Positions 54,935 to 64,000 of a stretch of 64,000 nt of DNA are shown here, in pieces. Source of the DNA: Leptolyngbya boryana PCC 6306 (GTDB taxonomy: Bacteria > Cyanobacteriota > Cyanobacteriia > Leptolyngbyales > Leptolyngbyaceae); assembly GCF_000353285.1 (NCBI RefSeq), contig NZ_KB731324.1, positions 4,978,577 through 5,042,576 of the forward strand, given 5' to 3'. The translations under genes and the position numbers were made by a program. The number at the start of each line of letters is the position of its first letter. Position 1 is the first letter of the stretch. The notes below the pieces were generated by a model. The model did no database searches, was not told where the DNA came from, and worked only from the letters and a program-made list of their open reading frames with translations.

Positions 54935-56212
54935 TTAAGCCGCATTAAATTCTACTTTAAATCGGGTTTTCTGAGCATTTTCAACGCTAAGTTGTCCATC
55001 AATTTGATTGACAAGAGCATTCACAAGTCGCAGACCCATTGAACGAATTTTTTGCAATTGGAAACTTTCAGGTAGATTATTTCCGCTATTTTCTACCATT
55101 AGAAAAACTTGAGAAGAATGGGTTTCGAGTTTGACCGCCACCTCTCCGGTTTCCTCACCATTAAACCCATGCTTTAAGGCATTCGTCATCAGTTCATTCA
55201 GAATTAAACCGCAAGGAATCGCTTTTTCTAAGCTGACGATCACATCAGGATCGACTTGAACGATGAGATGAATTTCTTCAGGCTGCGTCCGGTAAGCATT
55301 AAATAGGCTCGATGTCAGGGTTTGCACATATTCAGAAAGATTAACTCGCGCAAAATCTTGAGACCGATACAAACTATCATGCACTAACGCCATTGAGCTA
55401 ATTCGACTTTGGCTATCTTCAAAGATTTGTCGTACTTCTGGATCTTCGATGCGCTGTGCCTGCAAGTAAATCAAGCTGGAGATAATTTGAAGATTATTTT
55501 TGACCCGATGATGAATTTCTTTGAGTAGCGCTTCTTTCTCTCGTAGAGAGAGTTTGATTTGTTCTTCTGCTAATTTCTGTGCAGTAATATCTTCGATCGT
55601 TCCAAGATGTCCCTGTACGGTTCCGGCATCTGAAAAAGTGGGCGTGGTGCGAACCGAGAGCCAACACGTCTCTTTTTGTGGCGTGATCACTCTAAACTGA
55701 TTTGTGTAGGGAATGCCCTTGGAAATTGCCTCTGTCCAAGCCAAGAGAACGCGATCGCAATCTTCAGGATGCAGAAAATCGCACCAGCCTTCTCCTAGCT
55801 TTTCTTCTAGCATGTAGCCGATCATTTCTTGGCAACGGGGATTGATGTAGGTACATCGTCCTTGCGCATCCGTGCTAAAGATGCCAAAAGGCAGACAAGT
55901 ACTCAGGGTTGACCATTGTTCTTCAATGGTTCGCGAGATGTCTAGCGCGACAGGATTCGGCTCAACCAATGTATCCAACTGCGTCAAAATCTTGGTCAGC
56001 GATCGCTCAATCAACGGCTGATTTGCGTTGGAAACTGTATCTAAATAGTGCTGAAATTCTTGAATCTGTTGCTTGAAAGCTTGCACACGAGCTTCCAATT
56101 CAAGACCATGAGCCGCCATCTCGTCTAGTCCTACGTGAAGTCCAAAGTCTACAGCAAACTTTATCAATAATTTATTGCGTTTTCTGAAAAAGTTTTCGAC
56201 TTTGGAATTCAC
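54935..56212 (-). CDS. PAS sensor histidine kinase, HisKA_2 type
   Basis: A 425-residue kinase. An N-terminal coiled-coil-like segment (about 1-105) precedes a PAS domain with PAC (about 110-235). Then comes the HisKA_2 motif EIHHRVKNNLQIISSLIYLQ and an ATPase domain with NELMTNALKHGFNG (N box) and VENSGNNLPES, where the usual DxGxG is reduced to Asn-Ser-Gly-Asn. This is the light- or stress-type two-component kinase common in cyanobacteria. The first start is GTG near 56212; an ATG at 56119 is possible. The start is about 5 bases from the stop of the codB-like gene, so the two are surely co-transcribed. Confidence 0.9.
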   Translation of the reverse strand: MNSKVENFFRKRNKLLIKFAVDFGLHVGLDEMAAHGLELEARVQAFKQQIQEFQHYLDTVSNANQPLIERSLTKILTQLDTLVEPNPVALDISRTIEEQWSTLSTCLPFGIFSTDAQGRCTYINPRCQEMIGYMLEEKLGEGWCDFLHPEDCDRVLLAWTEAISKGIPYTNQFRVITPQKETCWLSVRTTPTFSDAGTVQGHLGTIEDITAQKLAEEQIKLSLREKEALLKEIHHRVKNNLQIISSLIYLQAQRIEDPEVRQIFEDSQSRISSMALVHDSLYRSQDFARVNLSEYVQTLTSSLFNAYRTQPEEIHLIVQVDPDVIVSLEKAIPCGLILNELMTNALKHGFNGEETGEVAVKLETHSSQVFLMVENSGNNLPESFQLQKIRSMGLRLVNALVNQIDGQLSVENAQKTRFKVEFNAA

Positions 56213-56217
56213 TCAGG

Positions 56218-57498
56218 TTATACATGCATCGAGTTCGGAAGAATACGGCTCAGAATCACATAAAGAATTGCTGCTGAAATCACACCATTGATCGGTGCAA
56301 CGCCCACTCCGGCTAAACCTGAGAAGTATGCGATCGCAGATGCAACGATGTAAGCAATGATGCCTGCCCAGTTAAAAGCTGGCAGTTGAGTATCGAGCGA
56401 TGGAAATCTGCTGCCTCGACACAACCAGTAGTCTGCCATGATAATGCCGCCCACTGGAGGAATGACGGTTCCCAGAAAGAGCAGAAATGGAATTATTTTT
56501 CCATAGATGCCCCCTAATGCTAGGGCTAAAGCAAGAGTTGAGCCACCGAGAACAAACGCCGTGCGCTTTGAGGTGCGAAAAAAGTTACTTCCAGCGATCG
56601 AGAAGGCATAAATCGTGTTGTCTTGCGTTGTCCAAACATTCAGAATCAGCAAGACTAAGCCCCCAAGCAATAGCCCTTGTTTTGCCATCGCTTCAATTAA
56701 GTCGTTTGTGCCATAGACTAAGGTGCAGAATGCGCCTGTAAAGATGAGGAGTCCATTGATAAAGAAAAATGCAGCCCATGTACTCCAAACTGCATTCTTC
56801 GTTGAATCTGCGAATCGACTCCAGTTTGTTGCTTGGGTTCCACCTGAAATAAACGTGGCGATTACAATTGCGATCGCTTCATTCATCCCGAGCGACTTTG
56901 TGGGAGCTAGCGCAAATAAATCACCTGCATCCCGGAATCCCAGGGTCAAACTGAGCGCAATCAGCATCAACATCGCTGGCACTGCTAAGCGGCTCAGCCA
57001 ATCCATTGCCGTATAGCCCATATACGCTGTGATACAGAAGGCATAGGTAAAAAAGATAATCCCTAGCCATTCCCAAGTCGGAGGTAAGTTCAGGAGTTTG
57101 AGTAATGCCTGTGCAATAAAGGCATTCGTCACTGCATACCAACCAATTTGAGTAAAGCCGAGGATGAAATCGACCCACCGTGACCCAATTGCTCCAAAGC
57201 TAAATCTCGCCATTAAGACGGTACTCAGACCACTTTTTGATGCAATATATGCCAATGCAGCACAATATGCACCCAGTACTGCATTCCCAATCAGCATGAC
57301 CCAGATCATGTCTGCAAAGCGCAGAGAAGATCCTAATGTTCCTCCCGCCAGCAAAGTCGTTGAAGTGAGGGCGAATCCCATTAACAAGGGTGCTAGCGAC
57401 CAGATAGGCTTACGATCGCTCAGGGGAACAGCAGCAAGCGGATAGTCCTGGCTTGCCTGAGTGCGATCGGCAACCTGTGATTCACCAAGAAGACTCAT
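56218..57498 (-). CDS. NCS1-family nucleobase permease (CodB-like)
   Basis: A 426-residue transporter with about 12 hydrophobic helices. It matches the cytosine/purine/thiamine permease family in pattern, with APLLMGFALTSTTLLAGG, GYTAMDWLSRL, ISGGTQATNWSRFA, and VWTTQDNTIYAFSIAGSN. It probably imports cytosine or another nucleobase. No deaminase gene is next to it. Instead two sensor proteins and a chorismate-using synthase follow on the same strand, which is unusual for a codB neighbour. A roughly 180-base gap separates it from the WD40 gene, in which a promoter would be expected. Confidence 0.9.
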   Translation of the reverse strand: MSLLGESQVADRTQASQDYPLAAVPLSDRKPIWSLAPLLMGFALTSTTLLAGGTLGSSLRFADMIWVMLIGNAVLGAYCAALAYIASKSGLSTVLMARFSFGAIGSRWVDFILGFTQIGWYAVTNAFIAQALLKLLNLPPTWEWLGIIFFTYAFCITAYMGYTAMDWLSRLAVPAMLMLIALSLTLGFRDAGDLFALAPTKSLGMNEAIAIVIATFISGGTQATNWSRFADSTKNAVWSTWAAFFFINGLLIFTGAFCTLVYGTNDLIEAMAKQGLLLGGLVLLILNVWTTQDNTIYAFSIAGSNFFRTSKRTAFVLGGSTLALALALGGIYGKIIPFLLFLGTVIPPVGGIIMADYWLCRGSRFPSLDTQLPAFNWAGIIAYIVASAIAYFSGLAGVGVAPINGVISAAILYVILSRILPNSMHV

Positions 57499-57679
57499 AG
57501 GAAAATTGCCTAGTAATTGATGCTGCTATTGTTCAATTGTTTTATGTTTTGGATAGTATTCTGGACTACGCTTAGCAAATTGGGGAGTGGAGGATTGGAA
57601 CAGTAAGCTGTAGGATGCCATTGATCTCAAGTCTGGTTCTGCTGATTCCCATGACCTCAATGGAATGAACTAGAGGATG

Positions 57680-60600
57680 CTAGAACCTAGATTTGTTCGG
57701 CTCGATCGTCCAACACAGCGATCGATCACTTTCCGAAAGTGCAGAGTTCGTTGCCAAATACTCTTGTACCCAGCGACAAGCCGCAATCTCAGGATCAGTC
57801 TGTAACACTTGATTGAGATTCCACAAAATCACCGTATTATCGTTACTTGCAGACGCTAACAAGCCACCATCCGGATGAAACGCAACACTCCGAACTCCCT
57901 CCGTATGAGCGCTTAATGTTGCAATTAGAGCACCCTCTACCTTCCAAAGCCGCACGGTTTTATCCAGACTGGCAGAAGCAATAATCTTGCCATCGGGATT
58001 GAAAGCAAGACCGAGCACATTATCCTGATGCCCTTCTAAAGTCCGAATCAACGTTCCATCAAATCGCCACAGCTTAATGGTGCGATCGCTACTTCCTGTC
58101 GCAATCAGCGAATCCGAAAACGCGATCGCGCTAATATCTCCCTCATGCCCGACTAAGGTCGATCGCAATCTTCCACTCTTGACTTGCCACAACTTGACCG
58201 TTCCCTCAGCACCCGCTGTGGCAACCATCTGCTGATCGCGACTAAATGCCACCTTTTGAATCGGAGCTTCGTGAGCCTTCAGCGATCGCACCAACTTGCC
58301 ATTCTTCTGCCAAATTCGCAGGTGCTTATCCTGTCCCCCTGCCGCGATCAAATCCCCTTTTGGACTATAAGCAATACTCTGAATCCCCTCTGCCGACGGT
58401 GTTAAAAGCGGCGCGCTCACTGTGCGATCCAAGCGCCAACGCTGCAAGGAGCCGCTTAAACCAGCCGATAGCACCTCTTCTCCATTCGGACTAAATTTCG
58501 CATCATATTTCCAGGCAAAATTCCGCACCAACTCTCGGATCAAACTGCCCCCCGGTGACCAAAGTTTAATCGACCGATCCTTACTCGCCGTCACAAGTTG
58601 CTGCCCATCGGGGCTAAATTCAACTTGATTCACATCGCTGGTATGCCCCTCTAACCGAGTCAGCAATCCATTGGCAATTCGCCAAAGCCGAGCCGTTTTA
58701 TCGGCACTCCCTGTCAGGATCGAATCTCCATTCGGGCGGAATGCCACACTCCAAATCGTCTGCTCATGTCCCCGTAATGTTCTGAGCAAAATGCCATCGC
58801 GCCGCCACAATTTCAGAGCTTTATCAAATCCGACCGTCGCGATCGTTTGCCCATCTGGACTCCAAGCCAAACTCGTCAACCCATCACTCTGCGTCTGAAT
58901 GGTGCGAATCAATTTTCCATCTCGTGTCCAGATTCGCATCGTATCGTCGAGGCTAACAGAGGCGAATTCTTCACCCTCTGGACTAAACGCAATGCTCAGC
59001 ACTGGATCGCGATGTCCAGTCAGAGTTTTCAGTAATACCCCGTCTCTTGTCCAAAGTTTAATCGTTTGGTCATTACTCGCCGTGACCAGCCTTTCTCCAT
59101 CTTGGCTGAACGCAACCGCATTCACGCCACTCTGATGCCCCATCAGCGTGCGAATCAAGGCTCCAGATCGTGTCCAGAGTTTAACCGTATGATCGGCACT
59201 TGCTGTCGCTAACACTGAACTATCTGGACTAAAAGCGACGCTTTGCACACTGCCATGATGCCCGAGCAATCGATCGACTTGCCACCCATCATGGCTCCAT
59301 AATCTCACGGCATTGTCTGCGCTTCCCGTTGCAATCAGCTTGCCATCAGGGCTAAACGTCGCCGCTATAATGCCGCCTCTATGTCCTTTTAAGGTTGCCA
59401 CTGGCGCACCATCGGTATGCCAAAGTCGGATCGTTTGATCCTCAGAACAGGTCGCAAAAAAATCTCCATCGGGACTAAAAGCGACACAGCGAACGCTGCC
59501 CGTATGAGCAGAAAATCGGTTCGACTCTGCGGCTGTATAAACGGCTTGTCGCAACACGCGATCGACTTCTCTGAGGGTAGTTTGATCCTGTAAGTTCAGA
59601 GCGTTGACTTTCTCACGCGCCCGCAATGCGACGACCATTGCATCTAACCCTTTGCCCATCATATAAAGCAGTTCGGCGTTACTGGTCAGGGTATTCACTT
59701 CGTTGCGCGAGGCTCTGCGATATTGCAAAAAAGCAACCGTTCCGAGCATCACTGAAGTCAAAAGTCCAGCGCTCAGGAGTGCGAGCAGTCGTCGCTGGAG
59801 TCGTGTGTTACGGTGTTCGAGCTGTAGACGGGCAGCGATCTCTTGAGCGCGATCGACTTCGAGACTGCGCCGCAACCGTTCTTCCTGAAAGGCTTGGCTC
59901 GCGGTCAGAAACCGATAATCTTCATCACTTAAACGCTTTCCGGTTGACCATTCTTTGGCATCAATCAAGGCTTGTCCATGCAACAACCGCGATGTATCCA
60001 GATACATGGATTGCTTCCACTGATTCAAAGCTTCTGAATAAGGACGCAGTTTGGCGAACTGACGGTCGATCCAGTTTGAATTAAAGACTGCCTCGTAAAT
60101 TGGATTTTTGATGCGTAAATATCCATCTACTTTTTCTACTAATCCAGACAGCGTGAGGGCAATTTGCTCAGAACGATGATCGATCGCAATGCCTTGATGC
60201 CGCTGCTGAAACAGGGGATAGTCTTCCGTGTGGGGGATTTTTGGAGACTGTAAGATTTGCTGATATAGCTCAAGCAATCGCCCGGTTTGATCTTCGTTGC
60301 TCAAGAGGCGATCGCGAATCGTTCTTAAATGCTCAGGGCGATCCTGCGCTTCCCAATTCTCGATCACGCGCAGATGAAACAAATGCTCTAACGTGAGTTC
60401 TGAAATGTGGATCGGCTGAGCCACTTCGATCGCAAATGGATCGTGGTCTGTGACCTCTCGAACGACTAAATCGCACAGCTTTTGAGTCAGAAAAGGCTGT
60501 CCCCCCGTCCAGTTCAGAATATGTCGCAACACGGATTCTGGATTTTTTGCAACCCGGCTCAGTCCATCCAGCAATGGCGTTGCTTCTGCAAATTGAAACC

Positions 60601-61228
60601 CACTTAACTCGATCGCGCGCCCAATATTAAACGGTGTACGTTGTTTATTACTGATCAAATCTGCGGGGGTCGTCACTCCTAAGAGCGCAAAACTTAAGCG
60701 ATTAAAAGCGGGCTTTTCCGATCGCTGGTCATAGCACGCCCGAATCAAGGCAAAAAAATCATCTGCCGGAAACTTCAGTGCCAGCACACTGTCGATCTCA
60801 TCAATAAAAATCACAATGTTCTGCTGTACTTGCTTCAGTAACACCTCTTCAAACAAGAGTTCCAGCCGATTGACAAATGTGAGATGTGCTCGATCGCGCC
60901 ACCACTGACCAAACTGAATCTGCAAATTAAAACTGCTGACAATCGAAGCCGCGATCGAGGCGTACCACTGTTCAGCACTCACCTGCTGCACTCCGATTCC
61001 GGTCATATCAACTGTACAGCACGCGATCCCTGCTTCTCGTAGTCGCTGCATCGATCGCACCCGCAGACTCGATTTGCCCATCTGTCGAGAATTGAACACA
61101 TAGCAGAACTCTCCTGCTAAGAGCGCTTCATATAAGTCTTGGTCGGCTTGCCGTTGCACATAACAGGCTGAATCTGGAGGCAAACTGCCCCCGACTTGAT
61201 AGCGCAAATTGAGAAGTTGAAGAGTCAC
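57680..61228 (-). CDS. AAA-35 ATPase with 14 WD40 repeats
   Basis: A 1182-residue protein when begun at the GTG at 61228. That start lies in GTGA, overlapping the stop of the upstream AAA gene by 4 bases. It fits the family start [20 protein letters not shown] better than an upstream ATG (61273). The N-terminal AAA-like domain has a Walker A-like [10 protein letters not shown] and FIDEIDSVL (Walker B). A helical linker and a hydrophobic stretch ([21 protein letters not shown], about residues 499-519) precede 14 WD40 repeats (about residues 570-1160), enough for two seven-bladed propellers. Most repeats end in Ile/Val-Arg/Lys-Leu-Trp. A scaffold or signalling role is inferred. Confidence 0.88.
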   Translation of the reverse strand: MTLQLLNLRYQVGGSLPPDSACYVQRQADQDLYEALLAGEFCYVFNSRQMGKSSLRVRSMQRLREAGIACCTVDMTGIGVQQVSAEQWYASIAASIVSSFNLQIQFGQWWRDRAHLTFVNRLELLFEEVLLKQVQQNIVIFIDEIDSVLALKFPADDFFALIRACYDQRSEKPAFNRLSFALLGVTTPADLISNKQRTPFNIGRAIELSGFQFAEATPLLDGLSRVAKNPESVLRHILNWTGGQPFLTQKLCDLVVREVTDHDPFAIEVAQPIHISELTLEHLFHLRVIENWEAQDRPEHLRTIRDRLLSNEDQTGRLLELYQQILQSPKIPHTEDYPLFQQRHQGIAIDHRSEQIALTLSGLVEKVDGYLRIKNPIYEAVFNSNWIDRQFAKLRPYSEALNQWKQSMYLDTSRLLHGQALIDAKEWSTGKRLSDEDYRFLTASQAFQEERLRRSLEVDRAQEIAARLQLEHRNTRLQRRLLALLSAGLLTSVMLGTVAFLQYRRASRNEVNTLTSNAELLYMMGKGLDAMVVALRAREKVNALNLQDQTTLREVDRVLRQAVYTAAESNRFSAHTGSVRCVAFSPDGDFFATCSEDQTIRLWHTDGAPVATLKGHRGGIIAATFSPDGKLIATGSADNAVRLWSHDGWQVDRLLGHHGSVQSVAFSPDSSVLATASADHTVKLWTRSGALIRTLMGHQSGVNAVAFSQDGERLVTASNDQTIKLWTRDGVLLKTLTGHRDPVLSIAFSPEGEEFASVSLDDTMRIWTRDGKLIRTIQTQSDGLTSLAWSPDGQTIATVGFDKALKLWRRDGILLRTLRGHEQTIWSVAFRPNGDSILTGSADKTARLWRIANGLLTRLEGHTSDVNQVEFSPDGQQLVTASKDRSIKLWSPGGSLIRELVRNFAWKYDAKFSPNGEEVLSAGLSGSLQRWRLDRTVSAPLLTPSAEGIQSIAYSPKGDLIAAGGQDKHLRIWQKNGKLVRSLKAHEAPIQKVAFSRDQQMVATAGAEGTVKLWQVKSGRLRSTLVGHEGDISAIAFSDSLIATGSSDRTIKLWRFDGTLIRTLEGHQDNVLGLAFNPDGKIIASASLDKTVRLWKVEGALIATLSAHTEGVRSVAFHPDGGLLASASNDNTVILWNLNQVLQTDPEIAACRWVQEYLATNSALSESDRSLCWTIEPNKSRF

Positions 61229-62598
61229 GTTGTCGTGAGTGCTTGCTGAAAGTACGTCCGATACAGTTGGCAACTGGGCTGAATCATCGGGTCTTTGATC
61301 TTGACCAATCCCTTACTCTGCAATTTAAATGCCAGAATCGGCTCCAATTCAACCGCACTATCTGCCAAAACGATGCGCTTAAAGGCTGACATTAACTCTG
61401 GATACTTTTGTAAATCCCACAGTAAATTGCGCAGATGATTGGCATAAACGCCATCGCTCGTCGCAGCAGATTCGAGCAGTTCGTTAAGGCTGACAACCTG
61501 AGTACTGAGATGATGCAGTCCGACTTGTACCAGATAAGGATTGCCCCCAGTCAGGTTTAAGAGCGCTGCGGCGGTTTCTTCTGCCTGCTCGATTCCGTAG
61601 CGTTGAGCTAAATCAATCACATTTTCAAGCGTTAAGGTTGGAAGTTCGATCGCTAAACCGGCATTGAATGGAGATTGATTCAAGTTGAGCGGCACATAAA
61701 CTTCGGTCGAATGCACCAGTACTAATCGCAGTTTCTGCCAAAGCTCGCTTTTCGCATCGCCGTAGCGCGATTTTTCATACCAAGCCCGTAACATCCCAAA
61801 GAAATCGGTGGCAATTTCTGGATGGTCAAACACCGCATCTACTTCATCGAGAGCCAGCACGATCGGGGCATTAATTTCTGCTAGCACGTAACTTTCAAAA
61901 TAGTTCGTGCAGTTGTAGCTGTTCCCAAACAGATCATCCCAGTAGCGATCGAGCTGATTCGGCAGTCCCAAATTCTGCGTAACGATCGCACAAAACCACT
62001 GCAAAAACCGCTTCAAGTCCTGGAAAACCGACGCATCTGCCAACTGTAAACTCGTAATCGTAGTGAGAAACTGCTGTTGCTCTCTCAATTGAGTCAGTGT
62101 TCTTGCCGTTAGAGAAGTCTTCCCCATCTGCCGCGGGGCGCGAATCCGAACCAGTGCTCCAGGTTTGAGCAAAGACTCGTAGCAAATATTCTCGATCGGC
62201 GGACGATAGACGTAAAATGGTGAATCGACGGGAAGCTGTCCACTCAGTAGAATATGCTGGCGGTTACTGAGCGTTGCAGTTTCCGAATCCGTGTAGTCAT
62301 CCGGCGTGAGCAACAAGTCAAACGCCCGAAAATAGTTTTCTAAAGTCTGTTGATCGACTGCCACTTTGCGGCTGCGAACCCGTGCTAGCGTATTCGGACT
62401 CAGCGCAGTGCGTTCGCTCAGGTCTTGCAGGGTATAAGACTTGCCAAAATTATCTTGAGTGACGGATCTCTGCTCAGCAGCTTGAAGGCGCTGCCAGCCT
62501 CGGGTGCTGAGGATAATTCCGCGCTTTCGCTTCACGGGAGGTCGAGGGGGCTGAGAGTGTGACATGGAGAACAACTGTGACATAGATACAGAAACCAT
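61225..62598 (-). CDS. HTH-AAA ATPase, partner of the AAA-WD40 protein
   Basis: About 457 residues. The N-terminal region (about residues 23-110) reads [20 protein letters not shown], then a helix-turn-helix-like [22 protein letters not shown]. The AAA-like ATPase domain has [10 protein letters not shown] (Walker A-like) and [16 protein letters not shown] (Walker B). This layout is common in cyanobacteria next to WD40 or pentapeptide proteins. Starts at 62598, 62583 and 62565 are all possible; the first ATG is given. Its stop overlaps the GTG of the next gene (GTGA), so the two are translationally coupled. Confidence 0.85.
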   Translation of the reverse strand: MVSVSMSQLFSMSHSQPPRPPVKRKRGIILSTRGWQRLQAAEQRSVTQDNFGKSYTLQDLSERTALSPNTLARVRSRKVAVDQQTLENYFRAFDLLLTPDDYTDSETATLSNRQHILLSGQLPVDSPFYVYRPPIENICYESLLKPGALVRIRAPRQMGKTSLTARTLTQLREQQQFLTTITSLQLADASVFQDLKRFLQWFCAIVTQNLGLPNQLDRYWDDLFGNSYNCTNYFESYVLAEINAPIVLALDEVDAVFDHPEIATDFFGMLRAWYEKSRYGDAKSELWQKLRLVLVHSTEVYVPLNLNQSPFNAGLAIELPTLTLENVIDLAQRYGIEQAEETAAALLNLTGGNPYLVQVGLHHLSTQVVSLNELLESAATSDGVYANHLRNLLWDLQKYPELMSAFKRIVLADSAVELEPILAFKLQSKGLVKIKDPMIQPSCQLYRTYFQQALTTT

Positions 62599-63535
62599 CA
62601 AGTGAGCACCATTAGCGTAACTGTTGAGTCAACTTGACGCTTTGAGATCAATTTGCGATTGATTAAACTCAGCATTATACGCTAACTGATTTTAATTGCA
62701 GCATTTTATCCGTAAGACTTCGGAGGAGTTGATGGCTTAAACTCGCAGCTAATTTGTGAAACTGATGCGACTTTTGTCTCAAGAGTGAGAGATTGCAACA
62801 TATTACAGCGTGATTCTACGGTAAATCCGGTCTCAGTTGAAATTCGTAACGAATCCGTAGAATTTCGCATTTAAATCTCTAGACTTCAAGATATTCTCGC
62901 AATCAATCGCTGTCTCAGAAAAAATCACAAATTGTGTGTTTCAAAAGGGATTAAAGGCTCGATTGGCAATTTCTGAGGACTTGGCTGAGTTCTATGACCA
63001 TACAGGATCATCTGAAGATTAAATTGGTTGCTTAAGTTGTGATCTTTAGTAGTCAATTCTGGCTTTCGGGGGCAAACTAATCCAGTAGTGTCTAGTGAAC
63101 TCTACTTCAGCGGTTTCATCAGCAACCTAGCGATGAACTAGAGGTGCAGAATCAGAAATATTTCTGAGCAAAAGTCAAATTTACGCTTTAATTCTGCTAG
63201 AGCAAGACACAAATAGAGTGACAACTTTCCTGAATTTTGGTGTAAATGAGTTCTATGTTATGGGGTGCAAAAAGCGTGAGTACAGTATCAAACAGGACTG
63301 CCGTGTATCGAGTGGAGCAATGGTATCAATTACACTCTCTTGATTCAGATTACAAGATAGATTAGATTCAGGGCTTTAGGCTCAGTAGGTATTGCACTTC
63401 ATTCAGTTCTTGCGGAGCAGTTGAGTAACTACCTAATTGTATGATTGCCTACTTAATCTCTTTTAATTCCTTTTTAAGAAAGTTGCCGCGATGGACTTTC
63501 CTTCCCATTGATGATTCGCCAGGCTGCTCTGACCC
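62599..63535. other. Long AT-rich intergenic region
   Basis: About 940 bases with no supported gene on either strand. It holds a weak 9-bp inverted repeat (62813-62821 with 62855-62863) enclosing an ATTCG/CGAAT palindrome. It must hold the promoters of the HTH-AAA gene and the REC-GGDEF gene. No tRNA or riboswitch was recognised. Confidence 0.45.
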
Positions 63536-64000
63536 ATGAAGACCATTCTGATAATTGAAGATGATGAGTTGATTCGGAACAATCTGTTAGAGATTTTAGA
63601 GTTTGAAGGATTTCGAGCGATCGAAGCAGAAAACGGTCGAATCGGGGTACAAAAAGCTCGGGCTTACCATCCCGATTTAGTGCTTTGTGATGTCTGTATG
63701 CCGGAGTTAGATGGCTACGGCGTGCTTGAAGAGCTTCGCTCAAATGTCCAAACTGCGACGATGCCCGTGATTTTTCTCACCGCCAAGAGTGATAAAAGTG
63801 ATGTGCGGCAAGGTATGAATTCAGGCGCAGATGATTATCTCATCAAGCCTTGCTCGGTCAGTGAATTGCTGGGAGCAATTTCGTCCCGATTAAAGAAACA
63901 GGCTGTTCTCATCGAACGCTACACAGAGCAGCAACAGCAGGCGACAGCGGCAATTCGGCGGGGAGCGATGTTAGATCCACTGACGCATCTACCGACCCGT
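63536..64000 (+). CDS. Response regulator with a GGDEF-type start, partial
   Basis: Begins at the ATG at 63536 and is cut by the window edge after 155 codons. It has an intact receiver (IIEDDE, LVLCDVCMPELDGYGVL with the phosphoacceptor Asp, FLTAKSD, DYLIKPCS), then a helical linker. It ends with DPLTHLPTR, which is like the beginning of GGDEF diguanylate cyclase domains (usually DxLTGLPNR). The product probably makes or degrades cyclic di-GMP, or it could be a degenerate GGDEF-EAL protein. Confidence 0.85.
   Translation, partial: MKTILIIEDDELIRNNLLEILEFEGFRAIEAENGRIGVQKARAYHPDLVLCDVCMPELDGYGVLEELRSNVQTATMPVIFLTAKSDKSDVRQGMNSGADDYLIKPCSVSELLGAISSRLKKQAVLIERYTEQQQQATAAIRRGAMLDPLTHLPTR

Noticed and set aside
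57680..59530. Repeating DNA pattern suggesting tandem DNA repeats
   Set aside because: The periodicity of about 120 bases is due to the WD40 repeats of the protein, not to non-coding repeats.
1..64000. CRISPR array
   Set aside because: No series of equally spaced identical repeats was seen.

Overview
The window looks like chromosome from a filamentous, Leptolyngbya-like cyanobacterium. Three things support this: the HIP1 octamer GCGATCGC recurs throughout (for example at 1009, 1550 and 7042), there is a gene for NdhO (a subunit found in the photosynthetic NDH-1 complex), and several families are typical of cyanobacteria (XisH/XisI, DUF4278, AAA-35/WD40 proteins, hybrid kinases). No plasmid, phage or CRISPR signature was seen.

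Layout. 1-12125 is mostly core metabolism: a membrane-anchored coiled-coil protein (cut by the window edge), a CbbY-like phosphatase, an M48 protease, MurA, tRNA-Leu(CAG), malate dehydrogenase, NdhO, a large di-haem cytochrome, a Gfo/Idh/MocA oxidoreductase and a voltage-sensor-like membrane protein. 12488-24377 holds trmFO, secA, a small di-haem cytochrome, a GNAT enzyme, a ChaB-like protein, a GH13 amylase, a DUF4278 protein, the overlapping queuosine genes queD-queE, and glmS. Well-formed intrinsic terminators, some bidirectional, separate many of these units.

25085-38664 is more accessory. It holds an NB-ARC/TPR STAND ATPase, a di-iron ferritin-like protein, uppS, and a sugar-type MFS transporter gene split by an IS701-family element with intact CTAG target duplications. 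These are followed by a DUF4336 protein, two small secreted cysteine-containing proteins, a saccharopine-dehydrogenase-like reductase, der and an EcfT/CbiQ-like membrane protein. 38721-44359 has an overlapping xisH-xisI pair and a divergent pair for alpha-glucan and trehalose metabolism (a TreS-maltokinase fusion and MalQ).

44402-64000 is dominated by signal transduction: a receiver-like protein with Asn at the phosphoacceptor position, an orphan CheR, a PAS-REC protein, a 1238-residue kinase-receiver-kinase hybrid, a probable minus-strand transcription unit (codB-like permease, PAS/HisKA_2 kinase, REC-PAS-GAF-HisKA protein with a degenerate ATPase domain, pabB/trpE-like synthase), a translationally coupled HTH-AAA / AAA-14xWD40 pair, and the start of a REC-GGDEF-type regulator at the right edge.

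The best candidates for uncharacterised systems are the coupled HTH-AAA / AAA-WD40 pair (57680-62598), the orphan XisH/XisI nuclease-like pair (38721-39460), and the permease plus two-kinase unit (51448-57498). All functions are inferred by reading motifs; no database search was possible.
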